This document shows positions 21,258-34,539 of a DNA stretch of 64,000 nucleotides, piece by piece. This DNA is from Bactrocera neohumeralis. Its lineage: Eukaryota > Arthropoda > Insecta > Diptera > Tephritidae. Below the pieces are notes generated by a model. That model saw only the letters and a list, made by a program, of their open reading frames with translations, did not search any database and was not told where the DNA came from. A program made the translations under genes and the position numbers. Location of the stretch: the NCBI RefSeq assembly GCF_024586455.1, contig NC_065921.1:12803401-12867400 (forward strand), in the 5' to 3' direction. Position 1 is the stretch's first letter. Each line of letters begins with the position of its first letter.

Positions 21258-22130
21258 CAAGTAAAAAATAGTAAGACTTTGTTTATGATTATAAATTTTT
21301 AATTTATTCTTCAAAATCTATGTCATCCCCTGAAAGCAATCTCTCTTGGCCCAAATACACTTGAGGCAACGTTTTTTCCAATCCTCGAAACAGTTGTTAA
21401 AGTCGATTTCCGCAATAGCCTTCACTACGCATAGCGATTCGCGTTTCATGTCTTCAAAAGACTCAGAACGGTTTCCACGGAGCGGTCGTTTGAGTTTGCA
21501 GAATAGCTAGAAGGCACAGAGAGCTAAATCAGGCGAATACCGTAGTTGAGGCACGATATTGGTTCAAAATTTGGAGAAAAAATCACGAAGAATCAATGCA
21601 GTATGTAACGTTGCATTAGAGTCGAGTTGTCGGGCCATAATTTTGGCCTCTTTTTACGAATAGCTTCACGCAAACGACACATGACCCTCAAATAGTATTC
21701 CTTGTTGACATTTTGGACGGTCAGAAGGAGTTTGAAGTGCACCACACCTCGATAACCGAAAAACTGTCAACATAACCTAGATTTTGGACCTGCTTTGAAG
21801 TGTTTTTTCAAGTTCGGCTCACCTTTGCACGGATATTCGGCAGATTGATCGTCTGTTTCCGTAAGCATAGATCCAAACTCCTCGCCAGTAATAATATGTT
21901 TTATGACATTGAGTGTTTTTGGAACCAATCGTGCTTTTACCTTACTTTTCTTATGCCCAAATGATCTTTTAAAATGGTTTTCCTTGATACTTCCGATATT
22001 CCAACGATGCCAGTAAGATTTTTGACTGTTAATCGCCGAATTTCAAGCACCAATTCCTTCATATTATTGGCATCAGATGATGTTGATGACCGTCCTGGAA
22101 TAATGTCTTCCATCTATCTGAATAATATCT
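21258..22130 (-). mobile_element. Decayed mariner element, near full length, minus strand
   Basis: The minus strand encodes, in shifting frames, HTALILRDFF, PQLRYSPDLAL, LKRPLRGNRSESFEDMKRES and a C-terminus like the copy at 16385-17066, plus the ITGEEFGS region and helix-turn-helix at its right end (about 21990-22060). The left end carries AAAAAATAGTAAGACTTTGT, the inverted form of that copy's right end. Multiple stops; inactive. Confidence 0.85.
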
Positions 22131-22139
22131 TCAGAGTTT

Positions 22140-22600
22140 GTAGCGTTGCCTTGGACAATAATCGAAACAAAATTTGGTGAAAATATCTCGTCAAATAGAA
22201 AAGTTTTCCGTACAAGAACTGGATTTTGATCGATCAGCTGGTATGACAGCTATATATTATAGTGATCCGATCTGAATATTTTTTTTCAAAGACTGTAACG
22301 CTTTCTCGGCCTCGTTATCTGTTCCACATTCCGTATATATTTTCAAATATAAAAGTTATGCCTTAAAGAACTTGAGCTTGAACGTTCAGTTTATATGGTA
22401 GCTACATCCTTGAGCGGTCCTACATCAATAGTTTCGCCTCTTGGAAAGAAATAGGCGATAGAAAATTTCAGCTGGATATCTCAAAAACTGAGAACTAAGC
22501 TCACTTATATAAAGACAGACAAGTGGATATATGGACTTAGCGGAATCGACTCAGCTAGTCGCGCTGATCATTTATACTTATAATTAATAGAGTATCTGAA
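22140..22600 (-). repeat. Interspersed repeat family B, copy 3, inverted
   Basis: Reverse-complement order of the blocks at 8680-9260: CGATCAGCTGGTATGACAGC, TGGATATCTCAAAAACTGAG, GACAGACAAGTGG, then CGACTCAGCTAGTCGCGCTG. It directly abuts the right end of the mariner copy, which may have inserted into it. Confidence 0.6.
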
Positions 22601-22609
22601 ACCTTTTTA

Positions 22610-25600
22610 TTTAATTTTTTGTTACTAAACTATATATCACGTGCCTTGGTTTTTTCTAAAACAGTAAATATATTAATTAAACCCACAAGGTACACGTTGG
22701 CATAATAAATCTTATCAAAATGCCATTATTATATACGAAATAATTTCTTAAAATTTACTACTCTCCAATACATGTATGTACTTATGTACATATGTTGAAT
22801 AATCCCGCACCATTCAAAATACACAAAACAAAAGCAACACCAGCTACACTCGCTCTCCTACTCCACTGAAATCTGAAGACAAATCTCACACACGCCCTTT
22901 GTTTACAGAACCAACAACGCTACTTTTCAAGAAATAGCAATAATAATGGCGAGGCGGACATATGTGTACGACAATAAAAATCAAAGCGTAATTTTATGAT
23001 CTACTTTCGAACATTTTCGTAGCTATACCCAGCAAAAGTCTTCACGAAGAGGGGGAAAGTAGCGAATAAGTACAAGCAAATAAATAAATGCGAACTTAAG
23101 TATATAATACCGAAAGGCAATTGTACAAGTATTTTGAATAGCTCATTGATTTTAAGTACTACACATGATACGCCTTTTTAGGGCACACAAATGTGCGCAT
23201 GGAGCGGTGGTGGTGGTGAATGGTGGGAGAAACGACAAGCATACAAATAGGCGGACAAGCAAGGCAGGCAAACAACTTCATTTGGTGACAACAAAATGCT
23301 TGCCAGCACACACACCCTCAAATATACATATGATGCACACACAACCTGCGAACACATTCGTAGCATACTCAAAGGCGCGGGTGAGTTTCCTTAGATACAT
23401 ATGTACATTTGTTTGTTTGTGTGCTTTAAAAAGTGGTGAGCATAAATAAAATGTCGTAAAGACGCGCTCAGTTGCTAGCCAGACCACGAATTTGGCTGTG
23501 TGAAACATAAAAAACAACAAAAACCAAAATAGCAGAAGACATTCTTATCGCGTGCGCAGCGCTTATGAAGCGGTGTGTGAGCAAAAACAAAAAACAAAAA
23601 AAAACCAATTGGAAAACAAAAGCAACCAGTTCGGGGAACATATGCAAATTCGTCAGTGTATATGTGTGGTTGCTTCTAAGGCCAACGCGTGCAGCCTCAA
23701 TAAAATTATGTTGGACCGCATTTGTTTGCGAAAATTTGATTTTCATATTCCCCCTGGCGATATGCTGGCTTTTGCACATTAGTGGTAGTAGATGAGTAGT
23801 GCTTAGGATGCTATATGTGTATGCAAATTCGCAATATTTTTCTGCTTCATTGGCATTACAAAATTTTTATCGCTCATGCCAATTCCGCTGCTCTTTTTGC
23901 GAACTCCTCCCCCTAGTTTATGGACGCATTTCTTTTGTCGTTGGGTTTATATTCTTCACTTGCTTTGTGGGTGAAGAAAGAGCACCCCAAATGGAAATAA
24001 TGCTTCTGGAGAAATCACAATTTCTTTCATTTTAGAAGTGGGTATTCCAAGCTCGGATGTGCTCTTCCGGACACTTTGAGTGAAAATTTTATTGAGGAAC
24101 TTTTATGCAACGCCTTCCTATGATTTTTTCGGCGGATAGGTTTTGGTGAATTTTGGAATATTTTATTTACAGGAAACACATACCTATTTAGATAACAATT
24201 TGTCACACTCTAAATTCGGACTACGGAGAATGAGCGAAGTATAGTTTGACAAAGAGACAGTTCGAAAATATATTTAAAATGGATTTTCATTCCATGTTTC
24301 TTCTGTACAGTCAACATCCGACCTATAATATAATGTATATATGTATATGTATATGTAGTATTTTAAATAATTTTTTTTATTCCTAAAAAGTAGTTTTTTT
24401 GTAAAATTTTCCTACTGAGACACTTAAACGCTTATGTATATAGTCTCTAATATAAATATATATTATTTTAAATAATTTCATTTAATCCCAAAAAAGTAAT
24501 TTTATTTGCAAAATTTTCCTACCGGGACCTACTTATACTGTATACAAATGTGTACTTAGATACCGATTTTCATTGTTTGCATGCATTCGGTTTGCTGATT
24601 GCTAGGATTTTGCACTGCCAATTGGCATACGTCTCTCCTCCTCTCCTTCACTTCGCCTCCCTTCTCACAATAATTCATATGCGGCTTACCCGCTCCATAT
24701 CGACTCGTACATTTCTGCTTAGAATCACGAAAACAAAAAATCAGCCGCGATTCGCTCATTTGCATGTAAATGTATGTTTGTGTGTAGCTGGTGTATAATA
24801 TATGTCATTGATATGCCTAAAAGTAGGCAATGCGTTGACAATAAATAATATTCGCAAATCACATGCAATAAAATTGACAATGAATAATAAAAATCTGGCA
24901 GCGCGGCAGTGCGTCGCAGCTTTTATCTTCAGCGCTGAAAAAAAACGAAAACAATTTATTTTCAATGAGACGAAGCCAAATGCATACATAAATTTGCTGA
25001 CTGAAAGAAATGTGTGTAATAATGACAGGAAATGCTGAGTGACGCGCTTATCAGCGTGAAATGTTTGGTTTTCCTAACCGCTTCATTAGCATTTACAAAT
25101 GCTAGGGGTGAGTTGGTTAAACAGTGATTTCGTTTTTTTAAATGGGAAAGTGATTTTTTTATTCTTTTTCCAAATGAGTTAATTTTTGAAAATATATATA
25201 TATGATTACGAAAAGTTTTGAATATTGTAATGATAAATTGAATTATGATATAAAATTTTTGTAAAACTAGTATAAACTAGTTATTAGTAAGGAATCTTAT
25301 GGGATAAGGCCATTCTAGTATAAAAAAATAGATTTTTTTGGTTTAACATACACCTAACGGACCTGAAATCTTTATTGAATTGGTGGAATACTGAAAATAA
25401 AATTTTCACTATCGAATTTGCTGTAGACTCAATTGGGATCAGTCGGTTAGAATCTATTAGTCTTTCCAGTCAGATCGTTCGAAAATTATATTTCCTTCTT
25501 TTGTTGTTATTTTACCTACCTTTTCCAATGGGGTTCTTCTTATTAATCTTTTTCACTTTTTACTGAAAACAGAAAAATTTTAATGCTTTTTCCTTACTAT

Positions 25601-25800
25601 GAAAATAATTTTTTAACTAAGATGTTATAAACCTTAAACAAAACAAACCAGAATGAACTCAACTTTAAAATACTATTTTAATTAAAAATTTTAGTACCTT
25701 ACAGCAACTTCACACAGGGGTTAATTGAGCAATTAGCCGGCATTTGCACTACAAAAGTGCTAATTTAGATTATCTTACCATATAAAATAAAAATCGTATT
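22610..25800. other. Long non-coding stretch, partly GC-richer
   Basis: No supported exon. 23160-24040 is less AT-rich and has many overlapping open frames on both strands, none with family features; it may be conserved regulatory or intronic DNA. At 24355-24420 and 24466-24535 an imperfect duplicated block is present (AAAATTTTCCTAC..GGGAC/GAGAC). Confidence 0.4.
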
Positions 25801-25812
25801 TTCCTACATTAA

Positions 25813-26406
25813 AGGTTTACATGGGTTTGCGGGTTTCAAAAAATCGAATCATTTTTATTATCTTATTAAATTCTTCAACACTTCAACAATATTGTTCTAA
25901 ATTTTCATGGTGATCAGATTAATAATTTCGGAGATACAGTCGCGTTTTTCTCGAAACTGTGTTTTCGAAGTCGGCTGGCTAGGTTTCTCGTGAACTATAT
26001 AACGGATCTTCATGCAATTTTACACAGGCCTTTGAGATACAATTTTAAAGATTTGGATAGAAGGTTTTCTCTCGATTTAAACTATTTGGAAAAAATGTAG
26101 CAAAATTTTCATATTTATGTCTGCCAAAAATCCAATTTTCAGTTTTTTTTTCTTTCGTCTAAGTTTCAGTTAAGATTTTAACTAAGACACGTATTTTTTC
26201 ATTTAATACGATTCTGTAAGAAGTTCTTCTGCCAACGCGGGCGCATCTTTTCTCTGAGGTGTCACTGGAAATAGCGTCGCAGTGTCCGATTTAAAAATAA
26301 TTTTTTCCAAAAATTTCAGAATTTCTTTGTTAAGAGTGTATGTTTGTAATAATAAACAATTGTAATAAAATATTTAATTTTCTATATGAGAAAAAATTGT
26401 AACAAC
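25813..26406. mobile_element. Possible TTAA-type non-autonomous element, diverged
   Basis: It starts after TTAA at 25809-25812 (AGGTTTACATGGGTTTGCGG) and shares blocks with the element at 49113-49389: TTATCTTATTAAATTCT near the left, TTTCGGAGATAC, GGCTAGCTAGG/GGCTGGCTAGG, and AATAAAATATTTAATTTT(C)TATATGA near the right. The right boundary (TTAA near 26407) is uncertain. Confidence 0.5.
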
Positions 26407-26409
26407 TTA

Positions 26410-29400
26410 ATTATTTATAGAATTAAAATCGAGCTGAAACTGGAAACGGGCTGTTGTCCAGGCCGTAAATTTGGTTGTGTGCTTTGATAAAACGTTAATA
26501 ATATATACTGATGAATTTTAATCATTAAAAAATATACAAAATAAAGATTACAAGCAAGTATAACAGCTGATCGTTAAGCGAGCCTACCCTTAATAGGCTG
26601 TGCAAAAGGAAAAATCTGGTTGCTCAATTATAATCTGAATGTACTAAATTAATTTGTCTTTGCGTAAAAGCCATTATAGACTCGTTTGATGATTTTAGGC
26701 ATGAGACTTCTTTAAATAAGACAACGTTGCCTATCTTTAGGAACGTTATAATTAACTCAGATTTGGAAGGAACGCCAAAATAAAGTCTTTTATTTAAGAT
26801 AGTAAGCAAAATTTATTAATAATTCCTCTAACGTCTTAATTTATTAGAAACTCACGTCATTAGCCGGAGTAGTATGCAAAACATTGTCGCAGACTCATAT
26901 AAGCTAACTGTTGACTGTGCATAAAACACAGCCTAGAATACTATTTGTGTATAATAAATGCTTTTAAGAACACATGCCCTTATATCCTTGCTTAATTTTA
27001 GATTTCATGTATGTATGTATGACTAACTTAATTCAATGATTCAGATAAATGAGTAGTTAAGTGAATTTCACGCCTAATATTATACTACAAACAGCTTATT
27101 GACACTATTAGCAGACAAGCAGTTGTTTAACACTTCATAAGTGTTCAAATATATGTATGTATTTGCATATAAGTTCACAACTGCATATGCTTTCACAAGT
27201 ATATCAAACTGTAAGTATAGATATATGCGATTCTTAGACGCGTAAAATTTTGCGAATTGAAGCGGCCTCAGTCATTCAAGCAACTCCTAGTTACACACCT
27301 ACCGACAAACAAACCTACAAACAAACATACATACTATACGCAAACGAACAATTGTAATTTGCATACGCAAAAGTACGGCAACCACAGTTGAGCTGAAAAT
27401 GCTTAGTAAGAAAACCGCTTGAGCTCACAAATTGCTGGCGAAACTTAAGCCACTAAAACACCTCATATGCTAAGAGAATGTGTGCGCGTGTAACTGTGAG
27501 TTTGTAGCTGTCAGTCTACACATAATAAATAAAAGCTCACTCACACACATAACTTTTCACGTGCTTGTCATCACTTTGTAGTGATTTCCGTTTCCGGTGA
27601 CGCGTCGTTTGTGTTTCCGTTTCGCTAAGCAAATTCCATGCCATATAAACGCTACCGCGCACACAGCCCTTTTCGCACGCTAATGTGTCAAGATGTTTAC
27701 GTATTTGTGGGATTTTTGTTTGGATTCGGAGATAACTTCATTCTAATGCGGCGGGGTGTGCAAAACATCCGACATACTCATACATACCCATGTGTGAATT
27801 GACATACATACGTATGTACATTTGAAGCATTGATATGTCTACATTATTCGATGGGAGTTGGCATATGTGAAAGCCAATAAAGAGTTCCTTTGCGTTTTTT
27901 TTCCTAACAACAACACAACTGTTAACCTTGTAACCCTCACACAAAGGCGCTGCCATGTGTGGCATGTGTGCGTACGCGTGGAAATTGGGGTTAATTTTCC
28001 GTTTATTGCCCCATGACATTTGCCGGCACCCTTTCACTTTCCTTGCTGCGTGTTTTTTTCCTTCAAAGGAAGTAATCACTTTTAAATAACCGCAAACACA
28101 CGCTGAGTTTTCTTATGCTGCGCGCATTTTTTGTGGACTTATTTTATTAGCAATCTTTGCTTTACATATGTGTGTGTGGGTATGTGTGTTTGTATGTGTG
28201 TTTAACTGACATGCATACTTAAGTCGCTTTCACGCTCTCATCGCTTTGGTGCGAAGCTTTATATTAGACTTTTCACTTGCTTTTGTTTTACGCTTTACGC
28301 TTAAGCCTATTCGGTGCTTATTTATTTACACTTCGTCTGGTTTTCCGACATCTTCATGCCGACATTTATCTCCTTATACCATAGAGTTAAGTACATTTTA
28401 AAAATCCTTCGCGCTTGAAGAATACAACAGCAACAACATTGGGTTAACATAATGATGAATCTTTTGCAAGAAATTATTGCTGAGTAGGATGAGGTTAGTT
28501 AGTTCCTTTTAACTTTACTGCTTGTGGAAAAAAGAAAAAGTATTTCAGAGACCATTTTCGTAGAGTTTTATATTCTAAATAAAGTTTAGTAAAGTTTAGG
28601 AGGAAAATTATAACCCGTGGAATGCAATAAAATACAATATGGAATATGAAAATGGGAAAGGAAAGATCCTCAAGCTCTTCGGATTTGGTAAAGGTCACAT
28701 GATTATTTCTTTTTTAAAACACTCAAAAAAGAAGAAAGTAATGAAGTGGATAAAAAGGTAAGCAAACAAATGGCCCTCCTAGCTGGAAACCAACAGTCCT
28801 CTGTGAATTAAAAATAAAAAAATATGGATCACAGGACCTTTATTTATCGATAATCCTCTGTGAAGCAAAAAAAATATGAATAGCGAGACCTTCATGAATC
28901 GCTGAAGCGCTTTCAATACATCACCACTTTTTTAAGCGGAGCCTAGCCGATTCCCCTTAGAAGATATGACTACAAAGATATTTCAACCGCTGTCTAGCGA
29001 AAGCTGGACGTACATCCGTCAAGAGCCTGGCGGAATTTCACCGCATGAATACGTTTTGGACAGTATCTTGTTAAAAACCCTTAAATTGCGTCAAGGGAAA
29101 CTTTGATAAGAGCGAGTACTTTAGTAAGTCTCTTGGCCTTCTGGAGCAAACAAAACTCATATACATATGTTGAAGTGCGCACCGTTGACGAAGTTCGTCT
29201 TAAGTTCAATGCTAGAACACAAGAGGACAAAGGAGCAGCGACTCGTTTCCAATCCGATAAAATTGTTTTCCTGTTTCTTGAATGAAATGAACGGACAGCA
29301 GTGATCGATAGTGAAGCTAAAGTTGTTTTCCTGTTTCCTTGAATGACAAGCAAGTGAAGTTTGAACGTTTTCATGTTTTTAAATATAAATCTTCACTTTC

Positions 29401-32235
29401 GCCTACAAAATAGGTTACTGCGCCAATACAAGCAACGCTTAATCCATACACTTGGTATAAGGTTCTGGGTTCGCCTTCTGTGAATTTTCGAGTTGGACAG
29501 TTACGACATCATATTCATTAACTAAGCACTGTTTCCTTAACTTTTTCCCCCCACCTCTAAGTGACAACTTTAGTCGGCTTTAGAGCGGAGCAATAATGCG
29601 TTTATTTGAAGTGGCATGTGGCTTAAGGGTTCAGTGACTTCAATTAATCACGGATAATGCTCTCAGCTATGTCACTAAGGTACTTCGGAATTTAGATATA
29701 TCGTCTTTGGATTTTGAAAGATTAATATGATGTAAATGATCCATTAACATTCCAGACTCTTAAGAAATACTACTACAAATGAGATTGGTGAGCTCCTGCA
29801 TATAGTACAATACCTTGAAAAATATCTGCAAGTTGTCTTATAACACTGGGTGAACCACTTAAAAGTATATGCTACTCAAAACACTAAAAATAAATACCTC
29901 AAGATCCTCCATACCATATGTCTCAGTATCCAATTGAGTTCACTCCAGCGCTAATGCTCCATCAAAGTTCACAGGGCAAAATCTCAGCTCTCCTTAAGAA
30001 CTTACGCCAGAAGGAGCGTGTCAAAACGTTAAAAAATATGCTCATGAATATATTAAAATCATAGCGATTTAATGAAACAAAAACGGGGCATAAAAAGCGG
30101 AAAATAGCATCAACACGATATTTGCTATGGACGCTAAGCGTAAAGTGGAAAAATTAAAAGGGTCACTTTGCCAAGGACTTAAGGCAATGCGTGCAAACAA
30201 AACAAAGCGGTAGACACCGTGTAAAGGCGAGTGTTGAAAAGTAGGCGGCAAAATAAACCATATTTCACATAATAAAAACAGTGGAATATTATACAACAGA
30301 CGACAACAACAAGGTAAAAGGCAAAATATGAAAGCATAATATTGTGTGTGTGTGTGTGTGCAGCTATAATTCAAGGAATAATAAGTGCTTGGCTGTTTAC
30401 AAACATAATCGCTGAAAAATTAAGTTTTTAAAATTGCTTTTTAAATTAGCTGCTTATAAGGATATGCGCGTACCGAACACAGCCACAGAAGAACCAACAA
30501 CAGAACGGCCGGACGGACAGGCTGGCATAGTTGGTGATAGACAGACAGACGCGGACGCTAAAATAGAACGCGTGCGGGTTCTAATATTACAACAAGCGTT
30601 TATATATATGTATGTGTGTGTGTGTGAGTGTGAAATATTGTTCTAGTTGGTAGATGTTTGGTTTTGTTTTTCGGTGAAGTTGTACACGAAACTTCGCTCC
30701 AAAAAACGGGATGAAATTCTTGAGGGGAAAATGCTTATTTTCCTACGTTTATTCACATTATTTTTCCGCACAATCGAAAAACAACAACACAATTACCACC
30801 ACCAAAAATACTGAGTTGTACAACAACACAGCTAACTGAGTAGTAGGATTAAGTGGTGAGCTTAGAATATTTAAGTGGGCGCGAGTTGCCACAATAAAAT
30901 AGCCCCGGACCACACGCAAGTTTAACGAAAAGAAAAGAGACTGCGAATTGTGGCATAACAAACCGATTGTAATTGAGCTGCAGAATTATGAAATGATAGC
31001 AAAAATAACGGAATTAAGTCGAAACGGAAACGTGACCCATGGCGGTTGGAGGACCAACCCACAGCCGAACAACTAAATCCAGCTAAATTAAAATGCAAAC
31101 AAGTAATGGGAAATAAAGCGGTTAAGAAAGGAGTTAAAATAAAATGCAAAATAAAAAAAAAAAACTAAAAAATAAAAATAAAATAAATAATGTGCCTTAA
31201 CCCTGCAACACAATAGCTACTCGTGTCGTGCACAATGGAATTTCGAGCAAATCTCGTGTATTTACGCACAGAAATTGCAGCGTTGCTTAGGTGATTCACG
31301 CTGAAATTTGAACTTACGCACCTAAACACATACACACACAAACATACTCCTTCTATTTTACAGCGAAAAAGAACTTGAAATCACCATTGCTTCAAATCTA
31401 TTTTATTTTTTCCAAAACAAACAAAAGAATTATACATTTTTGCGCTGAAGAAATGCGTTATAAAGCAGTTATGTTGCGCTAAAGCTCCAAAATACACCAA
31501 AACACTCACTACAATAACAGCAATGGCAGCCTTCTGAGCTTAAGCCATCGTGAAATCCTTTTGATGGCAAGCAAGGAAAGGTTTATATTTTTTCTATTGT
31601 AATATTTACTTTCTCTTGTTGTTGTGGCATTTTTGTGAATTGCCAGTTGCCTATTTATTCTGCAATGGGACACACAACCCTCTAAAATGTACGCACTTGA
31701 GAAGGGAACTCATTAAGATGCGTATTTTTTGGCTTTTGCTTTTTCCCCTCCACTAATGATGCCTCAATGCCCATGCAACGCTTGTAGGATAATGATTAAT
31801 TGTGTACGGTAATGAGTTTTGACTGATGGAAAAAAATACAGCCAAAAATCAAGTAGCTCTTGTCAAGCATGTAATCCTGGTATTGTCTGTGAACCCGCTT
31901 TTAGATTTTTTCTTCAACCCAAAAATGCTCTATGGTCTTATAATGAGGCAGCGAGTATTGTTTGCATTCGATAATGCAGTCATTTAGTTGGAAGAGTCTA
32001 GCACTGACGACAAATAAAAAAAAAAGTAATGCAATGGGTTCTGTTACAGAAAAAAATATTATTAAAATTGTTCCAATTTCAATTTATTGAAGATAGATTA
32101 AAGAATTTTCGTGGAACAGAAGGGTCGCTAGAACTAAACATTCTACAAGTTATTTTTTTTAGTCACCTTTAACTTAATATTAATAATAAGTAAGTAGGAA
32201 ACTGCTATCGAAACTGCTCGATCTTAAACCAAATC
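26410..32235. other. Long gene-poor stretch
   Basis: No supported exon. 27400-28400 and 30400-31100 are less AT-rich and look single-copy. Short direct duplications occur at 28798-28911 and at 29262-29283/29321-29344. A stretch at 29640-30000 has retroelement-like texture but I could not identify a domain. Confidence 0.4.
30343..30360. repeat. (TG)9 microsatellite
   Basis: Uninterrupted TG run; a shorter TG-rich run follows at about 30612-30626. Confidence 0.95.
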
Positions 32236-32238
32236 CTT

Positions 32239-33320
32239 GGGGTTTTCAATAGAAACGCTACAAAAGTAGACCAGCAGGGACAATAAACGACGCTATATTT
32301 TTTCCCGTTCTTTTGACATTTTTCTTTAGTAAGGTTCGCCATTTCATCATTAAAAGATATACGATTCAACAACGAGGCGAAATTATTAAAATTTACTACC
32401 GATATTCGGAGTCAGTGGCCTTAATTTTAAGAGCATGACGTCCAAGTTCTGGTTGTCATAATCGTCCTTAAAGCTCAACAATTAAGCGTTTCGTGAAAAA
32501 ATTAAATCCGAGTCGAGAATATTGCTGCCACTGGCGCATTAATTAAAGAAGACTCAAATCAGTCTCTCACATTTCTTTCTCAAGCATTGGGCATCTCTGT
32601 GACGATGTTGTTTCGTAGTTTGCGAAAAGATCTCGGCCTCTATCTTTACAAGATCAAAATCTCGCAAGAACTGAAGCCGCTAGACCACCAAAAACGTCGT
32701 ATAGTATGTTCGTGAGTTGGGCTGAGAAACAACTTGAAAATGATCCGGACATTCATCGATAAATCATCTTCAGCAATGAAAAATATGTGTTGTTGATCAG
32801 ACCGCAAGCCACACGTACTCCATGAATCACCACTGCATCCCGAAAAAATTACGGTTTGGTGTGGTTTATGGGCTGGCCGCGTCATTGGGCCGTAATTTCT
32901 CCATGATGATCAAGACCGGCACGTTATTGTGAACGGGAATCGCTACCGCTCAATGATAACCGAATATTTTTGATCCGAATTGGATGATATGGACTTGGAC
33001 AATATGTGACTCCAACAGGAAATACAAGTTTGGCGAACGTGTTATCTCACGAAATGACGCAGTCAATTGGCCGCCTCGGTCGTGCGATTAGACGCCGTTA
33101 GATTTTTTCCTGTGGTGCTACGTCAAGTCTATAGACTATGTTTACAAGCCAGCGACGATTAATGAACTTCGTACGAATATCGAAAGTGAAGTTGCAGCAG
33201 TATCGGTCGATTTATGCTTGAAAACCGTCGAAAATTGGGTTCAAGGTCTGTACTTCTGCAGTGCTCATAAAACACTTATTAATCCACTCCATTTATTGAA
33301 AATACATACCTAACTTCAAA
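32239..33320 (+). mobile_element. Tc1/mariner-superfamily element, copy 1, decayed
   Basis: It begins with GGGGTTTTCAATAGAAACGC, the terminal repeat seen inverted at the right end of the copy ending at 52645. The plus strand then gives YTIQQRGEIIKIYY (N-terminus), LGISVTMLFRSLRKDLGLY (helix-turn-helix), LKPLDHQKRR, KPHVLHESPLHP, ITVWCGLWAG, DDQDRHVIVNGNRYRSM, DDMDLDNM, then PRS and the C-terminal SVDLCLKTVENWVQ in broken frames. A deletion near 33010-33025 removes the second catalytic block (QDGA..SHTA), which survives in copy 2. Inactive. Confidence 0.88.
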
Positions 33321-33324
33321 AGGT

Positions 33325-34170
33325 ATATTTCTTTGACCAATTGTCCGAAAATTGCCTAACAAATATGTCCATTAAATGCTTCAAGTGATTTTGTATACAA
33401 AATCTTAAATCTCAATTAAAGCAGATTCACCAAATTAAGAACGTATTAACCCGTAAATACAACCCGACACTAAGAAACTTGAGCCACTAGTTCATAAACT
33501 AAATGATGTAATTCCAAGCATGAAAAAATATTTGTATATACTCCATTTTTTGCTATAATTCGTACTTACCTCATCCAGGTTACACGCTCTCTTCCTTTGG
33601 TACATCGCTTGGCACTTCCAATTTAAACGCTTAATTTATCAAGCGCCTTAATGAGCGTACGTGCATTGCATGCATCCCATATTCCAAGTACCAAGTCTAC
33701 GTGAACCTTACATACACACCTTTATCAACCACACACAAAAATAGGAAAGACTAGTACATATAATGGAGCGCCTAAAATGCAAGCGATAAACGATTTACCG
33801 AAATTTTACCGCATCACTTGGCGATAGTGGAGAAATCTAAAAGCCTTCATTGTCCGTTTCACCAAATTACCATGATTTTATTTTTTAATTTCAAGCAGCC
33901 TTTTTACCATTTTGCCATTGGTGTAAGCTGGACGTTAATTACATTGTTAAATTGACAGCGAAATTGGGTAGCCAGTTACAAGAGAAATGTGGCTTATGAC
34001 CAATGTGTGCACGGAATTTTAATAAAAAATGTGTGGTCTCATTGTCTAGCTCATAAATATAAAAGGAGGTAAGAAAGAAGTGCTGAAAATAGTATAATGA
34101 TTATATCTTAATAAGGTTTACTATAAACGAGTGTTATTATTTAAGGAGTTTTTATTCATTAAGATAGAAG
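33325..34170. other. No gene recognised
   Basis: AT-rich DNA of no recognisable coding or repeat content. Confidence 0.4.
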
Positions 34171-34175
34171 TGGTT

Positions 34176-34354
34176 ATAAGTGGAAAGCAGAGGAACCTCC
34201 ACTCCGTTGGAAGGACCAGGTGGAGAAGTACCTGGCTACGCTTGGAATATCCAATTGGCGCCACGTAGCGAAAAGAATTAACGACTGGCGCGCTGTTGTT
34301 AACTCGGTTATAATCGCATAAGCGGTGTCTACGCCAATTAAGAAGAAGAAGAAG
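34176..34354 (+). mobile_element. RTE-like retrotransposon 3' end with (AAG)n tail, copy 1
   Basis: Reads in the plus direction LRWKDQVEKYLATLGI-like, SNWRHVAKRINDWRAVVNS, then stop, TCTACGCCAATT and an (AAG)n tail at 34341-34354. Closely related ends lie at 38535-38790 and 59700-59915. It is strongly 5'-truncated, as is usual for target-primed retrotransposons. Confidence 0.78.
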
Positions 34355-34539
34355 GTTATAAAGATTTGGTTAAATCCCACTTTGATTGTTCCGACTGGTA
34401 ATAGATACCCACTATCTCGACGTAGGCAAAAAAGAGCTGGTAACAGTTGGCCCCTTTCGTAGTTTTGTGGTATCTAGCTAAGATCAGACACCTTATCTGG
34501 ATGTTTGTTACTAGTCAATAGCACAGCAGCCCGACAGGT

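Noticed and set aside
29081..29374. Possible retroelement open frame on the minus strand
   Set aside because: No domain could be identified; two short direct repeats inside it explain part of the open frame.
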